A stretch of 64,000 nt of DNA, from positions 26,697-90,696 of the forward strand of contig JAKSQP010000010.1 of NCBI GenBank assembly GCA_024404025.1, in the 5' to 3' direction. The stretch is from Clostridia bacterium (GTDB taxonomy: Bacteria; Bacillota; Clostridia; Oscillospirales; Acutalibacteraceae). This document shows, in pieces, positions 1 to 10,458 of the stretch (its first letter is position 1; every line of letters begins with the position of its first letter). The notes under the pieces were generated by a model. It was given only the letters and a program-made list of their open reading frames with translations, was not told the DNA's origin and ran no database searches. The translations under genes and the position numbers were made by a program.

Positions 1-1431
<1,431 letters not shown>

Positions 1432-1503
1432 TTTCCGCTTTACAAAGGATAAATTTTCATATATAATCAAAGTAACAAATAAAATAACCAAGGAGGAAAC
1501 CAC

Positions 1504-1995
1504 ATGAAGAAAATTCTTGCAGCCATACTTGCGGTGATGATGCTTATAAGCCTCGCCGCCTGCGGAAAAGAAGCCGAAACGCCGGAAAACGAAACCGCCG
1601 AAATTACGGGAGAAAGCATCCCGAACACCGAATCCGAGATAACGGAAGCGGAACCCGAAACCGAAGAAGCCGTAATTGAAGGAGACCCCATGGAATATTC
1701 CATGGATTTCTGGGCAGAAAAATATCCCGATAAAAACATTTGTCCGTTCTACATTGAAGAAAACGGGGTTGAAAAGCCTTATTATCTTGTTATGGAAATG
1801 GGCTGCTCAATGGAAGAATGGGTTGAAACTCCTTTCAACTGGAACGGCTGGCATATTGTCGGCGAAGACATTGTAAACGCAGACGAAACATACAAAATGA
1901 CGGCTGACTGGGTCGGAGAAAATGCCGAGCAGTCATTCTCAAGCTGCTGCACGGTCACCACCGAGGAATATGTTCCGCAGGAAACCGTTCAGTAA
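1504..1995 (+). CDS. small secreted lipoprotein of unknown function
   Basis: 163 residues. The N terminus is a lysine-led hydrophobic segment ending in the lipobox LAAC, so Cys20 should be lipidated and the protein anchored outside the membrane. Residues about 21-58 form a very Glu/Thr-rich linker. The rest is a small domain with aromatic residues and a late CC pair, matching no family I recognise. An AAGGAGG site sits 8 bases before the ATG. It follows ligA after 72 bases and ends at a strong hairpin, so it looks monocistronic. Function unknown. Confidence 0.8.
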   Translation: MKKILAAILAVMMLISLAACGKEAETPENETAEITGESIPNTESEITEAEPETEEAVIEGDPMEYSMDFWAEKYPDKNICPFYIEENGVEKPYYLVMEMGCSMEEWVETPFNWNGWHIVGEDIVNADETYKMTADWVGENAEQSFSSCCTVTTEEYVPQETVQ

Positions 1996-2005
1996 TAATA
2001 CTTAA

Positions 2006-2033
2006 AAAGCCCGCCGGAATTCCGGCGGGCTTT
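2006..2033. terminator. bidirectional intrinsic terminator between converging genes
   Basis: A near-perfect 28-base palindrome: 11-base arms GCCCGCCGGAA flanked by A and T runs. It lies between the lipoprotein stop on + and the GH2 stop on -, so it can serve both. Confidence 0.85.
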
Positions 2034-2043
2034 CTGCTTATAT

Positions 2044-3750
2044 TCAGTCTTCAATTGCAGCCTTTCTGCTGTTGATTTTTCTGAAAATCTCGGTGTCAAA
2101 CTTTGCTTTTCTTTCGTAGGTATAAAGTCCGTTCTGCTCCTGCTCAACATCATAAAGCTGGGTATAGCAGAAAGCAAACATATTGGGATTATCAAGAAGA
2201 GTGTCCGTCAGCTTCTTATATCTGTCAATGAATTCCTCTCCCGTTTTCGGAGCGTTTCCGTAGCCCCATGCGTTATCATCTGTTTTGAGCGACCATTTTA
2301 TTCCGCCGTATTCGCTGACGAAAGCCGGCTCGCCGTTATGTTCCTGGCGATCCTTGAAATATGTGAAAATCTTGCCTCCGGCTTTGCATTCTTCGTAATG
2401 CTCCGCAAAGATTTCGGGATTCTGCTCATAATCGTGAACATCAAATATATCGGTTTCAACATGGAAATTGCCGCTTGTGTCAATGCAAGGTCTTGTTTCG
2501 TCAAAGAGCTTTGTTACTCTGTAAACCGTACGCAGAACATCATCATGCTGCCTTCTGCCTGCAAAATCCCATGTTTCGTTGAACGGACACCAGCCGATAA
2601 TGGCAGGATGGTTGAAATCTCTTGCAAGCTCTTCTATCCATTCCTTGATGAAGACTTCCGTTGCTTCGGGATTTGAATAGTCAAGTCCCCAGTTCGGGAA
2701 TTCGCCCCATGCAAGATAACCCATTTTATCGCAATGATAAAGGAATCTCGGCTCGAAAACCTTTTCGTGAAGCCTTGCGCCGTTGAAACCTACTGCAAGA
2801 GAAAGCTTTATATCGTTGAGAAGCGCTTCGTCGCTCGAAGCCGTATAAATTCCGTCCGGATAGAAGCCCTGATCAAGAACGAGTCTCTGATAAACGGATT
2901 TGCCGTTAAGGAGGAATTTCATTCCGCTCATTTCAACATTGCGAAGCCCGAAATACGAAGAAACCTCATCGCCCTCAAAGCAAAGCTTAAGGTCATAAAG
3001 TCTGCCGCAGCCGACCTCCCAGAGATGGACCTCCGAAAGCTCAAGAACGATAAAAACATTGTTTGAGGCAGATTTTGATTCGCAGGCAACGGTCTTTCCC
3101 TCATATTCCGCTTTTGCGGTGAATTCGCCGTTTCCTGCAAGGACTGCCGAAATTGCAGCCGTTCCGTTTTCATAATCGGGGAAGATTTTGAAGCTCTTGA
3201 TATATTTTTCGGGAGTGAATTCAAGCCATACCGTCTGCCAGATACCCGTTGTTCTTGTGTAATGGCATCCTGCCGATTTAAGGGATCTGCTCTGCTTTCC
3301 GCAGGGAACAAGGCTGTTTCTTGTGTCGTCAACGGCATTGACGATGATTTCGTTTTCGCCGATATTCACAAGACCGGTAATATCAAACTTAAACGATGTG
3401 TAGCCGCCTTTATGGTATCCCGCCTTTTTGCCGTTGATATAAACATTTGCCTCATAATCAACTGCTCCGAAATTGATGAAAACTCTGCCCTTGAGCTGTT
3501 CAGCCGAAAGGGAAAAGCTTCTTCTGTACCACACTGCGGGAATAAAATCGGTATATCCGATTCCCGAAAGAACACTTTCCGGGCAGAAAGGAACGATGAT
3601 TTTTCCGTTCCATTCTTTCTTTTCAAGCACACCGCCTTCAAAACCGCTGTTGCCGAAATCAAATTCAAAATCCCATTCTCCGTTGAGATTCATCCAGTTT
3701 TCTCTTTCAAACTGCGGATTGGGAAATTCGGGTCTTGGAATATTATTCAT
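2044..3750 (-). CDS. glycoside hydrolase family 2 protein (beta-galactosidase/beta-glucuronidase type), cytoplasmic
   Basis: 568 residues, no signal peptide. The N-terminal sugar-binding jelly roll (about 1-180) contains the GH2 signature region with NLNGEWDFEF and VYINGKKAG. An immunoglobulin-like domain follows (about 180-275), then a TIM barrel. The acid/base glutamate is E392 in CPFNETWDF and the likely nucleophile is E480 in FVSEYGG. It is short for a LacZ, as many GH2 beta-glucuronidase-like enzymes are. An AAGGAG site precedes the ATG. It is the last gene of a minus-strand operon behind the SIS isomerase (17-base gap) and the ROK kinase, which fits cleavage of an imported oligosaccharide followed by phosphorylation of the product. 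Exact substrate is not readable. Confidence 0.88.
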   Translation of the reverse strand: MNNIPRPEFPNPQFERENWMNLNGEWDFEFDFGNSGFEGGVLEKKEWNGKIIVPFCPESVLSGIGYTDFIPAVWYRRSFSLSAEQLKGRVFINFGAVDYEANVYINGKKAGYHKGGYTSFKFDITGLVNIGENEIIVNAVDDTRNSLVPCGKQSRSLKSAGCHYTRTTGIWQTVWLEFTPEKYIKSFKIFPDYENGTAAISAVLAGNGEFTAKAEYEGKTVACESKSASNNVFIVLELSEVHLWEVGCGRLYDLKLCFEGDEVSSYFGLRNVEMSGMKFLLNGKSVYQRLVLDQGFYPDGIYTASSDEALLNDIKLSLAVGFNGARLHEKVFEPRFLYHCDKMGYLAWGEFPNWGLDYSNPEATEVFIKEWIEELARDFNHPAIIGWCPFNETWDFAGRRQHDDVLRTVYRVTKLFDETRPCIDTSGNFHVETDIFDVHDYEQNPEIFAEHYEECKAGGKIFTYFKDRQEHNGEPAFVSEYGGIKWSLKTDDNAWGYGNAPKTGEEFIDRYKKLTDTLLDNPNMFAFCYTQLYDVEQEQNGLYTYERKAKFDTEIFRKINSRKAAIED

Positions 3751-3767
3751 AGAAAATTCTCCTTAAA

Positions 3768-4388
3768 TTATTCTTCAAAAAATTTATCTTCGATCATTGC
3801 GGCAAGGCAATGATAAACCGGCAGGGTAAGCTCCTGGATTTTAAAGGTTTCCGTTTCGGGAAGCCTTATGCAGATGTCGGCAAGGGCAGAGCATCTGCTC
3901 TCTTTTCTGCCCGTGACCGCAATTGAAACGATTCCCGAAGCCTTCGCCGCTTCAAGAGCATAAACAACATTCTGCGAATTGCCTGATGTTGAAAAGCCGA
4001 TAAGCACATCCTCTTTTTTTGCGTATGCATAAACCTGCTGCGCAAAAACGAGAGCCGGAACGGCATCATTTTCAAAAGCCGTCATCAAAGCCGAATGAGC
4101 GCAGAGAGAAATCGCAGGCAGACCCTTTTGAAGATTTTCGGCAGCATAATCATCGCCGAACGCTTCTTTTTCCGCCTTTGAAAGAGGTCTCTTTTTAAGG
4201 AATCCTTTCATCAGCTCGCCAACGAGATGGTCGCTGTCTGCGGCGCTTCCGCCGTTTCCGCAGCAGAGAAGTTTTCCGCCGCCAAGATAGCATTTTTCAA
4301 TCGCTTTATATGCTTTCATAATATCCTCTGCGCATTCATTCAGAACGGGATATCTTGAAAGAAGCTCATTATAGATTATGTCGATCAT
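3768..4388 (-). CDS. SIS-domain phosphosugar isomerase (GmhA-like)
   Basis: About 206 residues from the ATG at 4388, chosen because a GGAGG lies 8 bases upstream; a longer in-frame reading to 4430 overlaps the upstream kinase. The SIS fold is shown by CGNGGSAAD (about 43-51) and STSGNSQNV (about 133-141), the phosphosugar-binding loops of sedoheptulose-7-phosphate isomerase-like proteins. Gap to the kinase stop is 1 base, so the two are translationally coupled. In this operon it more likely isomerises the phosphosugar made by the ROK kinase than takes part in heptose synthesis, as no other heptose genes are nearby. That role is inferred. Confidence 0.85.
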   Translation of the reverse strand: MIDIIYNELLSRYPVLNECAEDIMKAYKAIEKCYLGGGKLLCCGNGGSAADSDHLVGELMKGFLKKRPLSKAEKEAFGDDYAAENLQKGLPAISLCAHSALMTAFENDAVPALVFAQQVYAYAKKEDVLIGFSTSGNSQNVVYALEAAKASGIVSIAVTGRKESRCSALADICIRLPETETFKIQELTLPVYHCLAAMIEDKFFEE

Positions 4389-4389
4389 A

Positions 4390-5346
4390 TTATGCCTCCG
4401 AAAAAGTTTTTGCAACGCCGAGAGCCGCATAATCGCCTATTTCATCGCCGAGCATTGCGGGAACGACCTCGCATTGCTTTGACGAAAGAGAAAGCGCCTC
4501 TCTGCTTATAACTTCATTCATCGTTTCGGAGAGAAGATGGTTTGAACGCTCATAGATGCTTCCGATAACAATTTTTTCGGGGTTGAGAATATCAATCAGA
4601 ATCGAAACGCCGAGGCCGAGCTTTTCGGCGCATCTGCGGTAAATCGCATTTGCGAGCTTATCACCGCCGTTTGCGGCAATTGCAATGGATTTTGCCGTCA
4701 CATCGTCTTGCGGAATGGTTGTTGTTCCGTTATAAATCGAAAGCATTTTCTTTGCCATTGCCGCAATTCCGGCTCCGGAGCAGAAGCCCTCAAACGAGCC
4801 TGCTTTTCCGTAGCCGACGGGGCCGTCCGAATCAAGTCTTATATGGCCGACTTCGCCCGCAAGTCCGCATGAGCCGCTGTAAAGTTTTCCGCCGAGAATC
4901 AGACCTGCTCCCATCCCCGTGCCGAAGGTAAGAAAAATCATATCATTGCATCCCCTGCCCGCTCCGAACTGCCATTCGGCAAGAGCGCAGGCATCCGCAT
5001 CATTGCAGACCTTGCAGGGAAATCCGAATTCTTCGCTTATCATATCGGCAAGAGGCACATTATCCCAATCGGGAAGATTCGGAGGACACATTATAATGCC
5101 ATTTTTGCTGTCAAGCGGGCCTCCGCAGCTTACGCCTGCCGCAACAATATCCGTTGATTCTATTTCATTTCTTTCAAGCAAAGTATGAGCCGAGGAAATC
5201 AGGTCGGCAACAACTGCCCTCCAGCCTCGTGAACTGACGGTATCAAATCTGATCTTATCTTTTTTGATAACACTATTTCCGTTTTTTTCTCCGATAACAA
5301 CAGCGCATTTCGTGCCGCCGATATCGAATCCGAGATAATATTTCAT
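4390..5346 (-). CDS. ROK-family sugar kinase
   Basis: 318 residues, cytoplasmic. It has the N-terminal phosphate loop DIGGTK (8-13), the sugar-binding and catalytic region CNDADACALAEW with Asp116, a second phosphate motif FGTGMGAG (141-148) and the ROK EVGHI motif (165-169). The usual zinc-binding cysteines that follow that histidine in many ROK kinases are absent (the segment reads DSDGPVGYGK). No helix-turn-helix precedes the kinase, so it is an enzyme, not a ROK repressor. AGGAGGG precedes the ATG. First gene of the operon with the SIS isomerase and GH2; ATP phosphorylation of the released monosaccharide is the natural role. Substrate uncertain. Confidence 0.9.
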   Translation of the reverse strand: MKYYLGFDIGGTKCAVVIGEKNGNSVIKKDKIRFDTVSSRGWRAVVADLISSAHTLLERNEIESTDIVAAGVSCGGPLDSKNGIIMCPPNLPDWDNVPLADMISEEFGFPCKVCNDADACALAEWQFGAGRGCNDMIFLTFGTGMGAGLILGGKLYSGSCGLAGEVGHIRLDSDGPVGYGKAGSFEGFCSGAGIAAMAKKMLSIYNGTTTIPQDDVTAKSIAIAANGGDKLANAIYRRCAEKLGLGVSILIDILNPEKIVIGSIYERSNHLLSETMNEVISREALSLSSKQCEVVPAMLGDEIGDYAALGVAKTFSEA

Positions 5347-5446
5347 ATCATCCCTCCTATATATTCCGATTATATATTAATTTGCGTTTATCGTCAAGAA
5401 TAATTCGCTTTATTAAACAGATAATATCTGCGGATGGTGATGCAAA

Positions 5447-6118
5447 ATGGCAGTCACGATAATCAGAGCCTTCATTCTTTATGCCGTTGTCATTCTGCTG
5501 CTTCGTCTGATGGGCAAAAGGCAGATCGGCGAGCTTCAGCCGGCGGAATTCGTTATAACCATGCTGATTTCCGAAATTGCGGCAATACCGATGCAGGATA
5601 ACAGAACTCCGATAATAAATTCAGTTATTGCTTTGTTCATTCTTGTTTCTCTCGAAATCATTGTATCCGTTATCAACCTGAAAAGCGTTAAAATAAGAGG
5701 ACTTATTGAAGGTCACCCGGTCATTGTTATCAGAAACGGAGCCGTGGATATGGAAGCGCTGTCAAAATTGAGGATCACCCTCAATGACCTGCTTGCGGCG
5801 CTCAGGCAGAAAAATATTTTCGATATAACATCCGTTTCTTATGCCGTTTTTGAAACAAACGGACAGATAAGCGTTCTTCTGAAGCCGCAGTATGCCAACT
5901 CAACCGCAAAGGATCTGAAGCTTTCGCCGCCGGATAACGGAATGCCTTTTGCGGTTGTCTGCGACGGTGAGATAATCAAAAATGCGCTGAATGAATCCGG
6001 AAAGAACGAGCAGTTTATTAAAGATACACTTCTGAAAAACAATGTTCCTCTTGACAAAGTAATAATTATGACTGTTGATAAATCCGGCAAGGTTACAATT
6101 CTGAAGAAAGGAAGCTGA
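5447..6118 (+). CDS. DUF421 (YetF-type) membrane protein
   Basis: 223 residues. Three hydrophobic segments fill the N-terminal third (about 5-20, 35-48 and 56-75), with the family motif RLMGKRQIGELQPAEFV. The soluble C-terminal part carries the DUF421 alpha/beta module (VIRNGAVDMEAL, LRQKNIFDI). Known relatives such as Bacillus YetF sit in the inner membrane and affect spore or germination traits; the biochemical role is unknown. It is followed after 2 bases by a DUF4363 gene, a pairing commonly seen in Clostridia. Confidence 0.88.
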   Translation: MAVTIIRAFILYAVVILLLRLMGKRQIGELQPAEFVITMLISEIAAIPMQDNRTPIINSVIALFILVSLEIIVSVINLKSVKIRGLIEGHPVIVIRNGAVDMEALSKLRITLNDLLAALRQKNIFDITSVSYAVFETNGQISVLLKPQYANSTAKDLKLSPPDNGMPFAVVCDGEIIKNALNESGKNEQFIKDTLLKNNVPLDKVIIMTVDKSGKVTILKKGS

Positions 6119-6120
6119 AA

Positions 6121-6501
6121 ATGAAAAGACTGATCGCATCATTCCTGCTGATAATTTCCGCTGTTTCGGCAACGGTTTATGCACGCAGAACATTTCTTAA
6201 AGAAATTGATTCACTTTCGGATTCGATTCAGAATGTTATTGAGGTCTCCGAAAACGGCTCCGACAGCGAATTGAACGAAAGCATTGATATTCTTCAAAAA
6301 AAATGGCAGAGTTCCGGCAGAACGCTTCATATTCTCGTCAATCACGGAGAAATGGATGAAGCTGAACAGAATATGACGGCGCTGAAAGAAACGGTTAAGC
6401 ATACGGACCGCACCGAGCTTCGCATAAAATGTATTGAGGCGCTGAATCAGCTTAAAAATCTTCGTGAATCAGAAAAAATCAGCCTTGAAAATATATTATA
6501 A
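6121..6501 (+). CDS. DUF4363 family protein
   Basis: 126 residues: one N-terminal membrane anchor (about 3-20), then an all-helical, charged extracytoplasmic part. The family usually neighbours DUF421 in Clostridia, and here it starts 2 bases after the DUF421 stop, so they are co-transcribed. The likely role is as an accessory of the DUF421 protein; molecular function unknown. Confidence 0.78.
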   Translation: MKRLIASFLLIISAVSATVYARRTFLKEIDSLSDSIQNVIEVSENGSDSELNESIDILQKKWQSSGRTLHILVNHGEMDEAEQNMTALKETVKHTDRTELRIKCIEALNQLKNLRESEKISLENIL

Positions 6502-6536
6502 AAAATCTCCGCAGAATTTTCATCTGCGGAGAATAA
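6502..6536 (-). terminator. terminator of the TRAP transporter operon
   Basis: Arms TCTCCGCAGA (6506-6515) and TCTGCGGAGA (6523-6532) with a 7-base loop. Read on the minus strand it is followed by six T, so it ends the TRAP permease transcript. On + it lacks a T run and only weakly serves DUF4363. Confidence 0.75.
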
Positions 6537-6540
6537 TCAA

Positions 6541-8676
6541 TTAAGCAGCTTTTTCGGATAATGACGGTGCATTGCCGCTTTTCTTTTTTGCGGCAAGCTG
6601 AAGAAGAATAATAAGAACGAATATTGCGGCGCCGATAATGTCGGTTTGCCAGCCGGGGTAAATGAGGCAAAGTCCGCCGCCGAGAGCGATGATTCTCTGC
6701 CACCAGGGCATCTTTGCAAACATAAATCCTTCCATACCCGCCGCAACGATATAGCATCCTGCAAAAGCGGTAACAACAAGCAGAGCTATCTGATACCAGG
6801 GAGCATCTGTTGCTCCGAGGAGCATTTGGGGGCTGTAAGCAAAGATATACGGAACGATGAATGCGGTAATCGCAAGCCTTGTTGAAGTAATGCCGGTCTT
6901 CATCGGGTCGGAATGAGCGATCGCCGAACCTGCATAAGCGGCAAGAGCAACGGGAGGTGTTATATCCGCAACAATTCCGAAATAGAAAACGAACATGTGC
7001 GCCGCAAGAACGGGAAGACCCATCTTGATAAGGATCGGAGCGGTAATTGTTGCCATAATAACATAGTTTGCGGTTGTGGGAACTCCCATTCCGAGAATAA
7101 TGCAGCAAATCATTGTGAGGAAGAGAGCGAGGAACTGGCTGCTCTCCGCAACGGGAACAAGAACGCTGATAAGGAGCTGGCCGAGACCCGTCATGGTAAC
7201 AACTCCCGAAATTATACCTGCCATTCCGCAGGCAACTGCAACGCCGATGGTATTCTTTGCGCCGTTTTCAAGAGAACCTATAACAGTCTGCGGGCAAAGA
7301 GGAGCGTGACCCTTTGTTGCAAATGAAAGAGCTGCGCTTAAAACCATACCTGCAACAATGCCAAGCTGCATCTGGTTAAAAACAAGCCAGATAACAAGGG
7401 TTGCGGCTGTGGGAATAACGGGTAAAAGAAGTCTCCATACGCCCGAATTCTTTATATCGTGCGGCACAAGGCTGACAATGAAGCAGCCGAGAATCGCAAA
7501 GCACGCCGAAACGGCTGCGCTGAAGAAATTCATGCAGACAACAAGAATAACGATCGGGATGAGAAGATAACCGCTTTTGAAAAGGATCTTGAAGAAATTG
7601 GGAACTGCATCCTTGGGAAGACCTTTGAGGCCGAGCTTTTTGGCTTCAAAGTGAATCATAAGGAAGATGCCTGCAAAATAAAGGATTGCGGGCAGGATTG
7701 CAGTTACCGCAATCGAAGCATAAGAATAGCCGGTCATTTCAGCCATAAGGAATGCTGCAGCACCCATAATCGGCGGCATGATCTGACCTCCGGTTGATGC
7801 CGAAGCTTCAACAGCAGCCGCAAATTCGGGTTTATAGCCGGTCTTTTTCATCATCGGGATGGTTATTGAGCCGCTGCCGACCGTGTTTGCAACGGAGGAA
7901 CCTGAATACATTCCTTCAAATGCGCTCGAAATAACCGCAACCTTTGCGGGTCCGCCGACCGCTGTTCCGCAGACGGAGTTCGCAAGGTCAACAAAGAATG
8001 TGCCTATGCCTGTTTTTTCAAGCAACGCGCCGAGGATAATAAACAAAACGATGAATGTTGTGCAGACATAAACGGGAGTTGAAAAAAGTCCGTTTGAAAT
8101 GTCATAGAAAAGGCTGTACATAAGATTTCTCGGAGCCTTATCGGGATTTTCGGAAAATGCCTTGATTACGGCATAAGCCATAAATCCGCCTGCAACGAAA
8201 ATGATCGGAAGACCGACTGCACGCCTTACAAGCTCAACCAGAAGAATGATCGCAATAATCGCAATAATTATTTCAACCGTGCCGATCCTGCGGCTCATCA
8301 TAATGATTTTATCCTGAAAAATCGTGTAATAAAGGAAGCTGCCCGCTCCGACAACAGCAAGAATAATATCATAGAACGGAACATAATTTATTCTTTTGGT
8401 CTGCTTCTTATAGGCGGGGAAAATAAGATATCCCATAAAGAGAATGGCCGCCATGAAAGTGGTCAGCTTTGTATATTTGGTTGCAGTCGGGAAAATAAGC
8501 GCCATTGAGATCATATAAACGCTGAACGCCGCCATCATTCCCGTGATAACGCCTTTTCTCCAGCCCGTAAAAACTCTTGTGTTGCTTTCACGGTCAAATT
8601 CCTGCATTATCGCATCGGCATCAACCTGCTCAACATCTTCAACATAATCAGCCGATGTTTTTTCGATATCGCTCAA
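6541..8676 (-). CDS. TRAP transporter fused 4TM/12TM permease (TAXI type)
   Basis: About 711 residues. The small (DctQ-like) and large (DctM-like) TRAP membrane subunits are fused in one polypeptide of about 16-18 membrane segments, as in TAXI TRAP systems. Characteristic stretches include ASTGGQIMPPIMGAAAFLMA and GMGVPTTANYVIMA. The start is set at the TTG at 8676, with AGGAGAGG about 5-8 bases upstream; the in-frame TTG at 8694 lies upstream of that site and is unlikely. It partners with the binding protein just upstream (74-base gap holding a hairpin). It should import an organic acid or amino acid driven by an ion gradient; substrate unknown. Confidence 0.92.
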   Translation of the reverse strand: MSDIEKTSADYVEDVEQVDADAIMQEFDRESNTRVFTGWRKGVITGMMAAFSVYMISMALIFPTATKYTKLTTFMAAILFMGYLIFPAYKKQTKRINYVPFYDIILAVVGAGSFLYYTIFQDKIIMMSRRIGTVEIIIAIIAIILLVELVRRAVGLPIIFVAGGFMAYAVIKAFSENPDKAPRNLMYSLFYDISNGLFSTPVYVCTTFIVLFIILGALLEKTGIGTFFVDLANSVCGTAVGGPAKVAVISSAFEGMYSGSSVANTVGSGSITIPMMKKTGYKPEFAAAVEASASTGGQIMPPIMGAAAFLMAEMTGYSYASIAVTAILPAILYFAGIFLMIHFEAKKLGLKGLPKDAVPNFFKILFKSGYLLIPIVILVVCMNFFSAAVSACFAILGCFIVSLVPHDIKNSGVWRLLLPVIPTAATLVIWLVFNQMQLGIVAGMVLSAALSFATKGHAPLCPQTVIGSLENGAKNTIGVAVACGMAGIISGVVTMTGLGQLLISVLVPVAESSQFLALFLTMICCIILGMGVPTTANYVIMATITAPILIKMGLPVLAAHMFVFYFGIVADITPPVALAAYAGSAIAHSDPMKTGITSTRLAITAFIVPYIFAYSPQMLLGATDAPWYQIALLVVTAFAGCYIVAAGMEGFMFAKMPWWQRIIALGGGLCLIYPGWQTDIIGAAIFVLIILLQLAAKKKSGNAPSLSEKAA

Positions 8677-8708
8677 TGCAACCTCTCCTTTCAATATGTA
8701 ATATACAG

Positions 8709-8738
8709 AAAAATGCCGCCTTTGGGCGGCATTTTTTT
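8709..8738 (-). terminator. hairpin between the TAXI binding protein and the TRAP permease
   Basis: ATGCCGCC and GGCGGCAT arms around a 4-base loop, followed by a T run on the minus strand. It sits inside an operon, downstream of the binding-protein gene and upstream of the permease. It probably acts as a partial terminator or mRNA stabiliser giving more binding protein than permease. Confidence 0.7.
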
Positions 8739-8750
8739 AAAATCGGAAAT

Positions 8751-9761
8751 TTATGCGATCACGCCTGCTTCTTTATAATATTTCTCCGCGCCGGCATGAA
8801 GGGGAACATCGCCGCAGCTTGAAACCGCAATCTTGATGTCCATTTCGCTGCCCTTTGCGTGAGCTGCCGTAATGTCTTCCTTGCTCTCCCAGAGCTTCTT
8901 GGTGATTTCGTAAACCTGATCTTCGCTCATATCGTTTGTTACGATAAATGTAGCCATGATGGCAACGGTCTTAACGGGATCCTTAACGAAATCATAATCC
9001 TTATCCGTCATTGTGTATTCTGCATAGAAAGGATATTCAGCCTTAAGCTTTGCAATAACTTCGTCGCCGAGGTCAACTGCAACAACCTTTGTTGAGGTTG
9101 CAAGCTCTGTGATAGCTGTTGTGGGAGTACCTGCTGTGATGAAAGCGGCATCAATCGAGCCGTCTTTAAGCTGAGTTGCGGAATCGCCGAAGGAAGCGGC
9201 AACCTTTTTGATGTCTGCATCAATGTCAAGTCCTGCTGCTGCAAGAATCTGAGTTGCGTTATAATAAACGCCCGAGCCTACGTCACCGACTGCAACGGTC
9301 TTGCCTTTGAGGTCGGAAACCGATTTGATGCCCGATGCTTCGGTAGCGATAAGCTGGCATACTTCGGGATAAACGCAGCCGACTGCCGAAAAATCGGTAA
9401 TGGGAGCTTCAAAGCCGTTTGTGCCCTTGAAAGCATAGTTCATAACATCGTTCTGAACGATGGCAAACTGATAGTCGCCGTCTTCAATGCCTTCAATGTT
9501 AGCCTGTGAGCCGCCTGTTGAAAGAACCTCAAAGCTGTAAGCATCAGTCTTGAGAATCTGGGCAACTGCCGTTGTGAATGCATAATAGGTACCTGTTGTG
9601 CTGCCGGTACCGGTCTTGATTTTTGCAATTGTTCCTGCCTGAGCAGCATCGCCGCCTTCAGCTTCGGGAGCGGGATTATCGTTTCCGCCGCAGGCTGTGC
9701 AGAAGAGCATTGCAAATGCAAGGATAACCGAAAGAGCTGCTATAAGTTTTTTCTTCATCAT
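8751..9761 (-). CDS. TAXI-family TRAP solute-binding lipoprotein
   Basis: 336 residues. Signal peptide with lipobox (FCTAC) giving a lipidated Cys near residue 24, then the TAXI fold: IKTGTGSTTGTYYAF near the mature N terminus, a TGGSQANI loop and VGDVGSGVYYNA, all typical of TAXI TRAP proteins. It binds substrate outside the membrane and delivers it to the fused permease next door. AGGAGG sits 5-8 bases before two successive ATG codons, so the start is 9761 or 9758. The ligand is unknown; the family includes glutamate and dicarboxylate binders. Confidence 0.93.
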   Translation of the reverse strand: MMKKKLIAALSVILAFAMLFCTACGGNDNPAPEAEGGDAAQAGTIAKIKTGTGSTTGTYYAFTTAVAQILKTDAYSFEVLSTGGSQANIEGIEDGDYQFAIVQNDVMNYAFKGTNGFEAPITDFSAVGCVYPEVCQLIATEASGIKSVSDLKGKTVAVGDVGSGVYYNATQILAAAGLDIDADIKKVAASFGDSATQLKDGSIDAAFITAGTPTTAITELATSTKVVAVDLGDEVIAKLKAEYPFYAEYTMTDKDYDFVKDPVKTVAIMATFIVTNDMSEDQVYEITKKLWESKEDITAAHAKGSEMDIKIAVSSCGDVPLHAGAEKYYKEAGVIA

Positions 9762-9891
9762 TTTTTCCTCCTATTTTTATTAACGCAATTTCCAAAAAGA
9801 AACTGCATCGAGAGAAAATTTTGTTTATTATATCATATAAATAATGGCTTTTCAAGTATTTGTTCAAAAAATGTCACTGCGGAATATTAAA

Positions 9892-10458
9892 TCATTCTTC
9901 ATATACTGCCGAAACACATTTTTCGATATTGCCGGAGCCGAAGTCATAAAACAATTCAAAGCCGTTGTCACGCCACTCAAATCTGTAATTTCCGCTTGAA
10001 AAAGGCATAAAACCGTCGTCCGTTGTGTATTCTCCGAGCAATTTCAGCGTTAACGGAGAAGTTTTTTCATAAATTTCTCCCCAGCCGCCGAGAAGAAAAC
10101 TTTTTTCACAGACGACAATTTCGTGTTTTTCATCCGGAGTGATAAATTCGTGATAGTCTGCGCTTTCGCTGAAAACAAAAAGCATTGCCGAATATCCGAC
10201 TGCCGCCGCTGCGATAACTGCGGACATCAAAAACGCCGGTACCTTTTTCAGATTTTTGCAAAGCAGAACAATTATTCCGCCGGCAAAAAACAGAATTGCC
10301 GCCGAAACAGCCGAAAGCGCAAAAACATGGGTAAATCTGCCCAGATAAACCGCAACCCCTTTGCCGTCAAGCAATTTTAGCACTTTATAAGCGATATATA
10401 CAATTGCCGAAATAATCAGGGAAATTTTTGAACAAAGCGGTATTTCCGGCTTTTTCAT
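9892..10458 (-). CDS. hypothetical polytopic membrane protein
   Basis: 188 residues with about three membrane segments (near 10-28, 45-65 and 72-95) and a C-terminal extracytoplasmic domain of about 90 residues ending FGSGNIEKCVSAVYEE. No family recognised. Its ATG overlaps the stop of the upstream apiosidase-like gene by 4 bases (ATGA), and its AAGGAG site lies inside that gene, so the two are translationally coupled. A role beside that secreted enzyme is inferred only from coupling. Confidence 0.7.
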   Translation of the reverse strand: MKKPEIPLCSKISLIISAIVYIAYKVLKLLDGKGVAVYLGRFTHVFALSAVSAAILFFAGGIIVLLCKNLKKVPAFLMSAVIAAAAVGYSAMLFVFSESADYHEFITPDEKHEIVVCEKSFLLGGWGEIYEKTSPLTLKLLGEYTTDDGFMPFSSGNYRFEWRDNGFELFYDFGSGNIEKCVSAVYEE

